Below are positions 34,725 through 42,561 of a DNA stretch of 46,523 nt, piece by piece; positions within the stretch are counted from its first letter, which is position 1, and the number at the start of each line of letters is the position of its first letter. Below the pieces are notes generated by a model that searched no databases, was not told the origin of the DNA, and saw only the letters and a program-made list of their open reading frames with translations. The translations under genes and the position numbers were made by a program. Source of the stretch: an uncultured Rhodospirillales bacterium. Its GTDB lineage: Bacteria; Pseudomonadota; Alphaproteobacteria; Acetobacterales; Acetobacteraceae. The DNA is taken from contig CAIMSN010000117.1 of assembly GCA_903844135.1 (NCBI GenBank), positions 1 to 46,523 on the forward strand, read 5' to 3'.

Positions 34725-35452
34725 GCGCGCAGCACCGTCTCGTAGCGTCGCTCGAACACCGACAGCAGCGCGCGCGGCAGCACGAACCCGGCCGGGTCGT
34801 CCCGGATCAGCCCGCCATACTGGGTGCGGTGCGCGGCGATCGCCGCCGCCTTCGCCTGCCGATACGGGCCGGCGTCGAACCGCCAGCCCTGCGGCATCGG
34901 ACAGTCCAGCCCGGTTTCGGCGTCGATCAGCCAGCCCCAGACCGGATAGTACAGCAGCGTCAGCCCGTGCCGCGCCGCCAGCGCCCGGCCGAGCAGGGCG
35001 GCGCTGACATGATCGCAATGCGGATCGTGCAGCCAGCTCGTCAGCACCTGCGCGCAACGCACCTCGTCCTGGATCGCCGACAAAGCGCGGACCGCCGCCT
35101 CGAAGGCCGGCCCGTCGTGCGGGCTGCGCGTATCCTCCAGCGCCAGGAAGCGCACCCGCGCGGCGTCGAGCCCGAGCAGCGCGGTGGCGTGCAGGACCTC
35201 GTCGCGACGCGCCGCCCGCAGCCGTTCGGCCGGCCAGCTCGGCGAGCCGGGGTGCGAGCCGGCGCCGTCGGTGAGCACCACCAGCAGCGGCGGCCGCCCG
35301 GCGGCGCAGAGCGACGCGATCAGCCCGCCGCATCCCAGGCTCTCGTCGTCGGGATGCGGCGCCAGCAGCAGCGTGGTGCCGGGCAGGATCTCGTCGATCG
35401 TGCCGATCGGCAGGGCGCGGAACGCCGCGTGCAGCCGTCCGGCGGCGATCAT
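34721..35452 (-). CDS. PIG-L (LmbE) family deacetylase
   Basis: Zinc-dependent N-deacetylase family, 243 residues. LLLAPHPDDESLGCGGLIAS provides His33, Asp35 and Asp36; the second zinc motif is LHDPHCDHVSAALLGRAL (His145, His148). Members remove acetyl groups from GlcNAc-linked lipids or small glycosides. The gene overlaps its neighbours on both sides by ATGA (35449-35452 and 34721-34724), so three genes form one translationally coupled unit with the acyl-CoA dehydrogenase-like gene first. GGAGGC stands just ahead of the start. Confidence 0.9.
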   Translation of the reverse strand: MIAAGRLHAAFRALPIGTIDEILPGTTLLLAPHPDDESLGCGGLIASLCAAGRPPLLVVLTDGAGSHPGSPSWPAERLRAARRDEVLHATALLGLDAARVRFLALEDTRSPHDGPAFEAAVRALSAIQDEVRCAQVLTSWLHDPHCDHVSAALLGRALAARHGLTLLYYPVWGWLIDAETGLDCPMPQGWRFDAGPYRQAKAAAIAAHRTQYGGLIRDDPAGFVLPRALLSVFERRYETVLRA

Positions 35453-36555
35453 GCCGCCTCCGGATCGGGCAGGTCGCGGCCTGTGAACCAGGCCGCCGCC
35501 TCCGTCAGTGTCTCGTCCGGCGCCGGCTGCCGTAGATAGGTGGCGAGATCGCGCATCACCCGCTCGGCCGGATTCGACTGCACGAACGCCTGCAGACCGA
35601 GGCCGCGCTGCACCAGCGCCAGCACCGCCAGACCGGACTGCTCGCAGGCGATCCGCGCCAGGTTGACGGTGGCGGAGACGTCTCCGGCGGCGAAACCCTC
35701 GCCCTCGGCAAGCAGGGCGGCGCGCCTGGTCCAGAACGATGCGGTCTCGCGCGCGATCAGCGCCTCGCCGATCCTGACGCGCTGATGCGGGTCGGAGTCG
35801 CGTCCACGCGCCGCAAGCTGCGCGCGCAGCAGGTCGACCAGCCGGTCGATCCCGCCCAGCGCCACCGCGCTGCCGCGCCAGGCGCCGGAGGAGAAGTCCG
35901 GCTGCAGCAGATAGGCGCCGGGCCGGCCGATCAGCGCCTCCCGGGTCACCGCGCAGGCGGCGAGGTCGCATCGTCCGGTGGCGGCGCCACGCATGCCGGT
36001 CAGGCCGGACGGCATCGGACCCGCGGCCCGGGTCTCGTCGAGCGGCACCAGCACCATGCGCGGCGCCCCGGTTTCCGGCGTGGCGGTGACGAGCGCGCGG
36101 GTGACCAGGCTGGCACCGGAGGCGAACAGCTTTTCGCCGTGCAGGGTCGGACGATCCGGCGCGCCTTGCAGCCGCACCGGCTCGGCGTCGGTCACCCACA
36201 GGCCGAACAGATGGCCGCCGGCGACGTCGCCGGCGGCGCGCTGCCGCTGCGTCGCGTCGCCGTCGCGGAAGATCAGCCTGAGCGCATTGACGTGGCCCTC
36301 GAACAGCCGGCCCAGCGACAGGTCGGCGCGGCCGATCGACCGCAGCAGCGCCATCAGGCCGAGCGCGCCGTGCGGCTCGGTGCCGAGTCCCTGCCCGCCA
36401 TGCGCACGGGGCAGCGGTGCCGCGAGCACGCCCAGATCGCGCAGCCGCGCGATGCTCGCGGTCGGCAGTCCGCCGTCGCGGTCGATCCGCGCGGCGGCGC
36501 GGTCGAGTTCCGCGGCGGCGGCGTCGATCACCTGGTGCAGGATCGGCTCGGGCAG
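35449..36555 (-). CDS. acyl-CoA dehydrogenase-like flavoprotein
   Basis: A 368-residue protein related to acyl-CoA dehydrogenases, first gene of a coupled trio with the PIG-L and NodS-like genes. LRDLGVLAAPLPRAHGGQGL, GHLFGLWVTDAEP, PTLHGEKLFASGASLVTRAL and GVTREALIGRPG-like text (here VTREALIGRPGAYLLQPDF) follow the family's N-terminal and middle domains. No clear catalytic Glu near the C-terminus was identified, so dehydrogenase activity is uncertain. No ATG is in frame at the expected start: CTG 36555 is preceded by AAGAGGAG about eight bases upstream and gives the expected PEPILHQVIDAAAAELD N-terminus. GTG 36531 is the conservative alternative (360 residues). Confidence 0.82.
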   Translation of the reverse strand: MPEPILHQVIDAAAAELDRAAARIDRDGGLPTASIARLRDLGVLAAPLPRAHGGQGLGTEPHGALGLMALLRSIGRADLSLGRLFEGHVNALRLIFRDGDATQRQRAAGDVAGGHLFGLWVTDAEPVRLQGAPDRPTLHGEKLFASGASLVTRALVTATPETGAPRMVLVPLDETRAAGPMPSGLTGMRGAATGRCDLAACAVTREALIGRPGAYLLQPDFSSGAWRGSAVALGGIDRLVDLLRAQLAARGRDSDPHQRVRIGEALIARETASFWTRRAALLAEGEGFAAGDVSATVNLARIACEQSGLAVLALVQRGLGLQAFVQSNPAERVMRDLATYLRQPAPDETLTEAAAWFTGRDLPDPEAA

Positions 36556-36693
36556 GATGGGCGCTCCTCTTCCATGCTCAGTTTATCGTGACGCCGTCGG
36601 GTTCGTTCCTGGACGAACCAAGAGAGCGGGCCTGGCTTCGCACCTCCGAGCGTCGCCGCGCACCCTCGCGGCGGGACCTGGAGACGAGCGACC

Positions 36694-37863
36694 ATGCGGG
36701 CACTGTGCTGGAACGGCCGGAACGACATTCGCTGCGAGACGGTGGCGGATCCGTCGATCGAGGATCGGCGCGACGTGATCCTGCGAGTCACCGCCTGTGC
36801 GATCTGCGGCTCGGACCTGCATCTGATGGACGGGCAGATGCCGACCATGGAGCAGGGCGACGTGCTGGGCCATGAATTCATGGGCGAGGTGGTCGAGGTC
36901 GGCAGCGCCGATCACGTGCTCAAGAAGGGCGACCGGGTGGTGGTGCCGTTCAACATCAATTGCGGCGAATGCCGGCAGTGCAGGATGGGCAACTGGGCGT
37001 CGTGCCTCCGCTCGAACCGCAACGGCGCGATGGCCGCCGAGCAGTTCGGCTATCCGACCGCGGGCCTGTTCGGCTACTCGCATCTCACCGGCGGCTATGC
37101 CGGCGGCCAGGCCGAGTTCGTGCGGGTGCCGATGGCCGATGTCGGGCCGATGAAGGTGCCGGACGGCATGTCCGACGAGCAGGCGCTGTTCCTGTCCGAC
37201 ATCCTGCCGACGGGATGGCAGGCGGCCGCCTATTGCGAGCTGAAAGGCGGCGAGACGGTGGCGATCTGGGGCGCCGGCCCGGTCGGGCTGTTCGCGATCA
37301 AGTCGGCCGCGGTGATGAAGGCGGGACGGATCATCGCCATCGAGATGGTGCCGGAACGGCAGTCGCTGGCCAGGATCGCCGGCGCCACCGACGTGATCGA
37401 CCCGTCGGTCGAGGACGTGATGGAGCGCATCAAGGACATCACCAAGGGCGAGGGCCCGGACGCGGTGATCGACTGCGTCGGCATGGAGGCGAGCGGGCAT
37501 CACGGGGTGATGGGGGCGATCAGCGCGATTCAGGAGAAGCTGACCGCGACGCAGCGTCCATTCGCGCTGGAGCAGATGATCCAGGCGGTGCGCGCCAGCG
37601 GCATCGTGTCGGTGCCCGGGGTCTATGGCGGTCCGGTGCCGGTCAACATGGGCGCTGTGGTGCAGAAGGGCCTGACGATCCGCAGCGGACAGACGCACGT
37701 CAAGCGCTGGATGGGCGAGCTGGCCGGGCTGATCATGGACGGGACCATCGACCCGACCTTCCTGATCACCACCCGCAGCAGCCGTCTCGAGGACGGCCCC
37801 GACCTCTACAAGACCTTCCGCGACAAGCAGGATGGCTGCGTCAAGGTCGTCTTCCACCTCTGA
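36694..37863 (+). CDS. zinc-dependent alcohol dehydrogenase
   Basis: Medium-chain dehydrogenase of 389 residues, close in style to glutathione-independent formaldehyde dehydrogenase-like enzymes. Catalytic zinc: Cys in ACAICGSDLH and the GHEFMGEV motif. Structural zinc: four cysteines in NCGECRQCRMGNWASC. The Rossmann NAD-binding motif is VAIWGAGPVGLFAIKSA, with Glu of IAIEMVPER favouring NAD. GGAG precedes the ATG. The last stop codon (TGA, 37861-37863) overlaps the first base pairs of structured repeat copy B. It is divergent from the acyl-CoA dehydrogenase-like gene, 138 bp apart. Confidence 0.93.
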   Translation: MRALCWNGRNDIRCETVADPSIEDRRDVILRVTACAICGSDLHLMDGQMPTMEQGDVLGHEFMGEVVEVGSADHVLKKGDRVVVPFNINCGECRQCRMGNWASCLRSNRNGAMAAEQFGYPTAGLFGYSHLTGGYAGGQAEFVRVPMADVGPMKVPDGMSDEQALFLSDILPTGWQAAAYCELKGGETVAIWGAGPVGLFAIKSAAVMKAGRIIAIEMVPERQSLARIAGATDVIDPSVEDVMERIKDITKGEGPDAVIDCVGMEASGHHGVMGAISAIQEKLTATQRPFALEQMIQAVRASGIVSVPGVYGGPVPVNMGAVVQKGLTIRSGQTHVKRWMGELAGLIMDGTIDPTFLITTRSSRLEDGPDLYKTFRDKQDGCVKVVFHL

Positions 37864-37969
37864 GCCTCGCCGCAAACGCGCCCTGGCGGTCATCCGCGGG
37901 CCATGACCTGCGGGCGGCGCCGCTGGCGCGCCGCCTCTGACTCACCAGGACACGTTTTCGGCCAGGCTC
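37862..37969 (+). repeat. structured stop-codon repeat, copy B (short form)
   Basis: A 108-bp member of the family. Outer arms 37862-37891 and 37939-37969 are inverted repeats. One internal stem is CCGCGGG (37894-37900)/CCTGCGG (37907-37913) with loop CCATGA; another is CGGCGC-type, GGCGGCGC (37913-37920) with GCGCCGCC (37928-37935). Compared with the long copies it lacks about 60 bp, exactly the distal part of the middle arm, yet the arm still closes as a hairpin. It begins within the TGA stop of the alcohol dehydrogenase gene and has the same orientation relative to its gene as the other copies. Confidence 0.85.
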
Positions 37970-37997
37970 TGGGATCCGGGCGCTTAAAGCGGTCGCC

Positions 37998-38011
37998 GTT
38001 ACCGTTGTAAC
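37998..38011. promoter_or_regulatory. small palindrome ahead of the S10 peptidase gene
   Basis: GTTAC-CGTT-GTAAC is a perfect five-base inverted repeat 51 bp before the peptidase start. It could be an operator half-site pair, but there is no regulator to tie it to. Confidence 0.25.
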
Positions 38012-38061
38012 GAGGCGGAATTCCGGCGAAGAAGGCGGTATCGCTTTTGCCGGAGCTTGCC

Positions 38062-39714
38062 TTGTCCCGATCCAGATTGCTTCGTGGTCCCGCGCTCGCA
38101 GCGCTTCTGGTTTCAGTCCCGCTCTGCCTGGCGCGCGCGGACGACGCGCCGCCGCCGCCGCACGATGCGCCGAAGCTGCCGCATTTCCAGCCGAAGCAGG
38201 TGCTGTCGGACGGGTCGGTGACGGTGCGCGGCCAGAAGATCGACTACCAGGCGGCGGCCGGCACGCTGGTCGTGCATCCCAAGGGCTGGAACGATTCCGA
38301 TCCCGACCCGGCGGCCAGGGACGGCAAGAACGCCGAGGCGGCGATGTTCTACGTCGCCTATTTCAAGAAGGGCGCCAGGCCGGAGAACCGGCCGATCACC
38401 TTCGTCTACAATGGCGGTCCCGGCTCGGCGACGATCTGGCTGCATATGGGCGCGTTCGGACCACGGCGGATCGTCACCGCCGACGACACCCATACCGACG
38501 CCGCGCCGTATCGCCTGGTCGACAACGACGACAGCCTGCTGGATGCGACCGACCTGGTGTTCATCGACGCGCCCGGCACCGGGTTCGGACGCATCGCCGG
38601 ACCGGAGGCGGAGAAGCAGTTCTACGGCACCGATCCGGACGCCTATGCCTTCACCAGCTTCATCGCCCAGTTCCTCGGCCGCTACGGCCGGTTCAACTCG
38701 CCGAAATATCTGTTCGGCGAGAGCTACGGCACGACCCGGTCGGCGATCGTCGCCAACGAGCTGCAGCAGGAGAAGGGGATCGACCTGAACGGGGTCATGC
38801 TGCTGAGCCAGATCCTCGATTACGACAACAGCATCGACGGACCGCAATACAACCCGAGCGTCGACCAGCCCTACGTGCTGGCGCTGCCGAGCTTCGCCGC
38901 GACCGCGTACTACCATCACAAGCTGGCGAACCCGCCGTCCGACCTGCGCGCGTTCCTGACCGAGGTCGAGCAGTTCGCGCTGACCGACTACAACGCGGCG
39001 CTGCAGCAGGGCACCGCCCTGCCCGACACGGAGCGCGACCGGATCGCGGCCAAGCTGCACGATTATACCGGGCTGCCGGTGGAGTACATCAAGAAGGCGC
39101 ATCTGCGCGTCAATGGCGGCGAATTCGAGCAGACCCTGCTCGGCGCCGACGAGATGGATACCGGCCGGCTGGACAGCCGCTTCTCCGGCCCGGCGATGGA
39201 CCCGCTGGCGCAGCGGCCGGACTACGATCCGCAGAGTGCGGCGATGTCGTCGGCGTATCTGTCCAGCTTCAACGACTATGCACGCAAGACCCTGCATTAC
39301 GGCGACGGCGGCGCCACCGGCGACGGCTGGGTGGACTACAAGCAGAGCGCCAACAACATCCGCGATTGGGCCTTCACCCACCAGCCGCCCAATGCGCAGC
39401 GTCCGGTGCGGGGCGCACCGAACGTGCTGCCCGACCTGGCGGCGGCGATGATCTACAACCCGAAGCTCCGGGTGCAACTGAACCAGGGCTACTTCGATCT
39501 CGGCACGCCGTATTTCGAGGGCGTGTTCGAGATGCGCCACCTGCCGATCCCCAACCGGCTCGCCGGCAACGTGGAGATCAGGCAATACCAGTCCGGGCAC
39601 ATGGTCTATGCGCACCAGGAGGCGCTGGCGGCCCTGCACGACAATGCGGCCGACTTCATCCGTCGGACGGACAACCAGTCCGCGGCACAGCCGGCTCGGC
39701 CGGCGACGCACTGA
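38062..39714 (+). CDS. S10 serine carboxypeptidase-like protein, exported
   Basis: Alpha/beta-hydrolase peptidase of 550 residues. TFVYNGGPGSATIWLHMGAF forms the oxyanion-hole region, YLFGESYGTTRSA holds catalytic Ser at about residue 221, and YQSGHMVYAHQEAL carries the C-terminal His. An N-terminal signal peptide (RLLRGPALAALLVSVPLCLA, then RADD) indicates export. TTG at 38062 is chosen because GGAG is six bases upstream; TTG at 38047 adds five residues. Length and motif spacing fit bacterial S10 homologues. It follows repeat copy B and is convergent with the small Cys-rich gene. Confidence 0.9.
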   Translation: MSRSRLLRGPALAALLVSVPLCLARADDAPPPPHDAPKLPHFQPKQVLSDGSVTVRGQKIDYQAAAGTLVVHPKGWNDSDPDPAARDGKNAEAAMFYVAYFKKGARPENRPITFVYNGGPGSATIWLHMGAFGPRRIVTADDTHTDAAPYRLVDNDDSLLDATDLVFIDAPGTGFGRIAGPEAEKQFYGTDPDAYAFTSFIAQFLGRYGRFNSPKYLFGESYGTTRSAIVANELQQEKGIDLNGVMLLSQILDYDNSIDGPQYNPSVDQPYVLALPSFAATAYYHHKLANPPSDLRAFLTEVEQFALTDYNAALQQGTALPDTERDRIAAKLHDYTGLPVEYIKKAHLRVNGGEFEQTLLGADEMDTGRLDSRFSGPAMDPLAQRPDYDPQSAAMSSAYLSSFNDYARKTLHYGDGGATGDGWVDYKQSANNIRDWAFTHQPPNAQRPVRGAPNVLPDLAAAMIYNPKLRVQLNQGYFDLGTPYFEGVFEMRHLPIPNRLAGNVEIRQYQSGHMVYAHQEALAALHDNAADFIRRTDNQSAAQPARPATH

Positions 39715-39720
39715 CCACGA

Positions 39721-39753
39721 AAAAGGGCGTCACCCCGGGTGGGATGACGCCCT
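39721..39753 (-). terminator. intrinsic terminator, probably bidirectional
   Basis: GGGCGTCA (39726-39733) and TGACGCCC (39746-39753) form an eight-pair stem. On the minus strand it is followed by TTTTT (39721-39725), a standard terminator for the small Cys-rich gene ending at 39801. On the plus strand it lies 12 bp past the peptidase stop and may serve that gene as well, without a U-tract. Confidence 0.75.
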
Positions 39754-39800
39754 GATTCGCATCCCGGTGGTCCCCGGCGTGGAGGACGAGCCGTCTGGAG

Positions 39801-40016
39801 TCAGTCGGCCGAACCGGCCGCCAGGGTGTCGACGCTGAAATGGCCGCACCAATCCTTGGCGGACACGACCGGCCAGAGGCCATGGGTGTCGGCGCTCGGC
39901 TGGCTGACCGGCGGGTTGAACCGGCACAGGCCCTCGTCGGCCTGCGGCTTGGCGACATGGTCGTCGAAGTACTTGCACTTGGTGCAGGCGACGTCGTGGC
40001 TCTGGGTGGACGACAT
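39801..40016 (-). CDS. small four-cysteine protein, putative metal-binding
   Basis: A 71-residue protein with the spacing C-x2-C in VACTKCKYF, then GLCRFNPP, then WPVVSAKDWCGHF. This C/C/CRxxPP/WPxVxxxDWCGxF layout recurs in small uncharacterised bacterial and phage proteins and suggests a zinc or iron-sulfur site; the function is unknown. GGAG is eight bases before the ATG at 40016. A good terminator follows its stop. It is divergent from the PsiE-like gene. Confidence 0.8.
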   Translation of the reverse strand: MSSTQSHDVACTKCKYFDDHVAKPQADEGLCRFNPPVSQPSADTHGLWPVVSAKDWCGHFSVDTLAAGSAD

Positions 40017-40250
40017 GGGATGATCTCCGTCTGGCGAAATGATCAGTCGTCTCTACAGCGCCGGATCGCGGTTGTCGTTCCCAAAATGCAGTCGAAAAAC
40101 GATCGCGCCTGTCGAATACTAGTCGAATGAGAATGAATTGCATCTGACCGCGCGAATGATTTGCAACTTCATAACAACCGGCGCATGATAGCTGTAGGCA
40201 ATCCAGGGAATTGCCTTGTCGTGTAGAACAAGAAGCCATCAGGACACGCG
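40017..40250. promoter_or_regulatory. divergent promoter region, lower GC
   Basis: A 234-bp gene-free stretch between the small Cys-rich gene and the PsiE-like gene, clearly richer in A+T than the surroundings. It contains three GTCGAA direct repeats (about 40091, 40112, 40123), an AT-rich TGAGAATGAATTGCA (40128-40142) faintly like a Fur-type box, and a GGCAAT/ATTGCC hairpin (40197-40215) in the probable PsiE leader. No Pho box was recognised. Exact promoters are not resolvable by eye. Confidence 0.4.
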
Positions 40251-40796
40251 ATGAACGACGATCGGCACGGCGGACAGCAAGAGGACCAGCACGAGGAAGA
40301 GGAGCTGACCGGGTTCGCGAAGGTGGCGGGCAGCGTGTTCCTGACGGTCGAGACCCTGGCCTACATGATCCTCGGCGCTCTGCTCGCGCTGACCACCCTG
40401 GTCGGTATCGGCAGCGCCGCCGGGGCGTTGTGGAACGCGGTGCTGCAGCATGCCGAGCCGAACGGCATCGTCAGCACCATCGACCGGCTGCTGTTCGTGC
40501 TGATGCTGGTCGAGATCCTGCATACCGTGCGGGTTTCGTTCCGCTCCGGCACGCTGGTCTGCGAACCGTTCCTGATCGTCGGGCTGATCGCCTCGATCCG
40601 GCGTGTGCTGGTCATCACGCTGAAATCGTCGCAATCCTCGCCGCCGGCGCCCGGCGCCGCCACCGAGGCGATGAAGACCATGCTCGACGAGACCATGCTC
40701 GAGCTGGTGGTGCTGGCGATCCTGATCCTGGTGATGGTGGTGTCGATCGCGCTGCTGCGCCGCAGCGCGACGGGCAACAGGAAACCGGCCGGCTGA
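40251..40796 (+). CDS. psiE: PsiE-family membrane protein
   Basis: A 181-residue inner-membrane protein of the phosphate-starvation-inducible PsiE family; the role is not known. An acidic Gln/Glu/Asp-rich N-terminus (residues 1-20) precedes four hydrophobic segments, about 28-50, 78-96, 104-120 and 150-170. LTVETLAYMILGALLALTTL, DRLLFVLMLVEILHTVRVSF and EPFLIVGLIASIRRVLVITL are the family-like parts. No Pho box is seen upstream, so phosphate control cannot be assumed. The ScfR-like regulator gene starts 48 bp after it. Confidence 0.85.
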   Translation: MNDDRHGGQQEDQHEEEELTGFAKVAGSVFLTVETLAYMILGALLALTTLVGIGSAAGALWNAVLQHAEPNGIVSTIDRLLFVLMLVEILHTVRVSFRSGTLVCEPFLIVGLIASIRRVLVITLKSSQSSPPAPGAATEAMKTMLDETMLELVVLAILILVMVVSIALLRRSATGNRKPAG

Positions 40797-40844
40797 GGCC
40801 GCCGCTCGCTTTCAAGGATTTTGTAAACGCAGTAAAACGCCGTC

Positions 40845-42266
40845 ATGGCACGCACCATGATCGGCCCGACGATTCGGCGCCTGCGCCACAAGCGTGGCCT
40901 CTCGCAGCAGGGGCTGGCCGCCAAGCTCGGGATCTCGGCCAGCTACCTCAATCTGCTGGAGCACGACCAGCGCGGCGTCACCGCGTCCCTGCTGATCAAG
41001 CTGACCCGCACCCTCGACGTGCCGCTGGAGGCGCTGTCCGGCAACGAGGAGCGGCTGCTGGAACTCGGCGTGCGCGAGGCGCTGTCCGATCCGCTGCTGG
41101 GGCTCGATCCGCCGGAGCCGGCGGAGTTCACCGAGGTCGCGGCCAGGCCGCAAAGCGCCCGCGCCATCATCGCCCTGCATCGCGCGCTGCGCGTCGCCCG
41201 CCAGGACGCGGCGGGCATCGCGCTGCCGTCCGGCCGTCGCATCCTGCTGCCGACCGAGGAGGCGCGGCAGCTCTACCAGGATCGCGGCAACTATTTCGGC
41301 GAGCTCGAGGAGATCGCCGAATCGGTCCGGGCGTCGATGGCCGAGGAGCGCGGCGAGAACCCGATCGTGGTGGAGCTGACGCCGTCCGAGATGAACCACG
41401 CGGTCGCGGAGCGGCTGCGGCGTCGCCACGGGCTGGTGGTGAAGGTGGCGCCGCTCGACGGCATGGTGCGGTCATACGATCCCGGCACCCGGCTGCTGGT
41501 GCTGTCGGACGTGCTGCGGCGCGAGAGCCGCGGCTTCCACATGGCTTTCCAGTTGCTGCTGATCGAGGCCGGCGAGCTGGTCGAGCGCATGATGGAGGAG
41601 ATCAAGCCGAGTTCGCCGGAAGCGGCGACGCTGATCCGGATCGGGCTGGTGAACTACGCCGCCGCGGCGCTGCTGATGCCGTACGGGCCGTTCCTGGAGG
41701 CGGCGGCGGCGCTGCGCTACGACGTCGACGTGCTGGCGGCACGGTTCTCGGTCTCGTTCGAGCAGGCGGCGCATCGTCTCTCGACGCTGCAGCGCCCGGA
41801 ACAGCGCGGCGTGCCGATCTTCTTCCTGCGCCTGGATGCGGCGTCGAACATCACCAAGAGCTTCTCCAACGCCGGCTTCCCGATCGCGCAACATGGCGGC
41901 TCCTGCGCGCGCTGGATCGGCAACACCGCGCTCGCCACGCCAGGCCTGGTCCGGGTACAGCTCGGCCAGCTCCCGGACGGCGCCACCTATCTGTGCGTGG
42001 CGCGAACGGTGACGTCCTCGACGATGGGCTGGAACGACGTGCCGCCGGTGCATGTGATCGTGATCGGCTGCGAGCGCGAGCGCGCCGCCGAGCTGATCTA
42101 TTCCGACGGCATCGACCTGCCCAACGCGGTGCAGAGGATCGGCACCTCGTGCCGGCTGTGCGACTGGCCGGATTGCCGGTCGCGCGCGTTTCCGCCGCTG
42201 GCGCACCGGCTGACGCTCGATCCGCATCATCGCGGGCTGACCCGCTACCCGTTCGAACGCGACTAG
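40845..42266 (+). CDS. XRE-family regulator, ScfR/RamB-like
   Basis: A 473-residue short-chain fatty acyl-CoA-type regulator. An N-terminal helix-turn-helix (IRRLRHKRGLSQQGLAAKLG, then ISASYLNLLEHDQR) is followed by an IrrE/ImmA-like domain in the middle and the C-terminal ScfR domain with CRLCDWPDCRSRAFPP. Relatives sense acyl-CoAs and control the glyoxylate or methylcitrate pathways. The IrrE-like part lacks HExxH at the expected place (FHMAFQLLLIEAGELVERM), so it is unlikely to be a protease. Upstream, GTAAACGCAGTAAAACGC is a short direct repeat that could be an autoregulatory site. No strong ribosome binding site; ATG 40857 is the alternative. The stop is 4 bp before repeat copy C. Confidence 0.9.
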   Translation: MARTMIGPTIRRLRHKRGLSQQGLAAKLGISASYLNLLEHDQRGVTASLLIKLTRTLDVPLEALSGNEERLLELGVREALSDPLLGLDPPEPAEFTEVAARPQSARAIIALHRALRVARQDAAGIALPSGRRILLPTEEARQLYQDRGNYFGELEEIAESVRASMAEERGENPIVVELTPSEMNHAVAERLRRRHGLVVKVAPLDGMVRSYDPGTRLLVLSDVLRRESRGFHMAFQLLLIEAGELVERMMEEIKPSSPEAATLIRIGLVNYAAAALLMPYGPFLEAAAALRYDVDVLAARFSVSFEQAAHRLSTLQRPEQRGVPIFFLRLDAASNITKSFSNAGFPIAQHGGSCARWIGNTALATPGLVRVQLGQLPDGATYLCVARTVTSSTMGWNDVPPVHVIVIGCERERAAELIYSDGIDLPNAVQRIGTSCRLCDWPDCRSRAFPPLAHRLTLDPHHRGLTRYPFERD

Positions 42267-42270
42267 GGGG

Positions 42271-42434
42271 GAGACCATTCGCAAACGCGCCCTGGCGGTC
42301 ATCCGCGGGCGAACCGCTGTGCTCCGGTGCTCACGGCCATCCAGGCCGCTCCGCTCCGGTGCTCGCGTTTCACCCGCGGCCGGCGTCGCTGGGCGACGCC
42401 TCTGACTCGCCAGGACACGTTTCCGAACGGTCTC
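42271..42434 (+). repeat. structured stop-codon repeat, copy C
   Basis: A 164-bp element. Outer arms 42271-42300 and 42404-42434 (GAGACC..TTCG..AAACG against CGTTT..CGAA..GGTCTC). Inner stems: CCGCGGG 42303-42309 with CCCGCGG 42373-42379; CGGCC 42334-42338 with GGCCG 42344-42348; GGCGTCGC 42382-42389 with GCGACGCC 42393-42400 (eight perfect pairs). GCTCCGGTGCTC occurs twice, flanking the middle hairpin. It starts 4 bp after the regulator's TAG, in the family's fixed orientation. The gene-free stretch 42267-42714 holds this copy, copy D and, between them (42435-42561), 127 bp in which I see nothing. Confidence 0.85.
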
Positions 42435-42561
42435 TCCTCGGGACTTAAGGTCGGTCGGGGCTTCTGTCGACATGTCGGAGGCCCTGGGCGCAGGCGTCGT
42501 GGGTTGGGCTGCGAAGTGGTGGACGAGCGTTCGGCCGCAGGGAAGCCTTCGTTCCGGCTCC

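Noticed and set aside
40128-40142. Fur box ahead of the small four-Cys gene
   Set aside because: Only a loose resemblance in an AT-rich stretch, without the expected symmetry.
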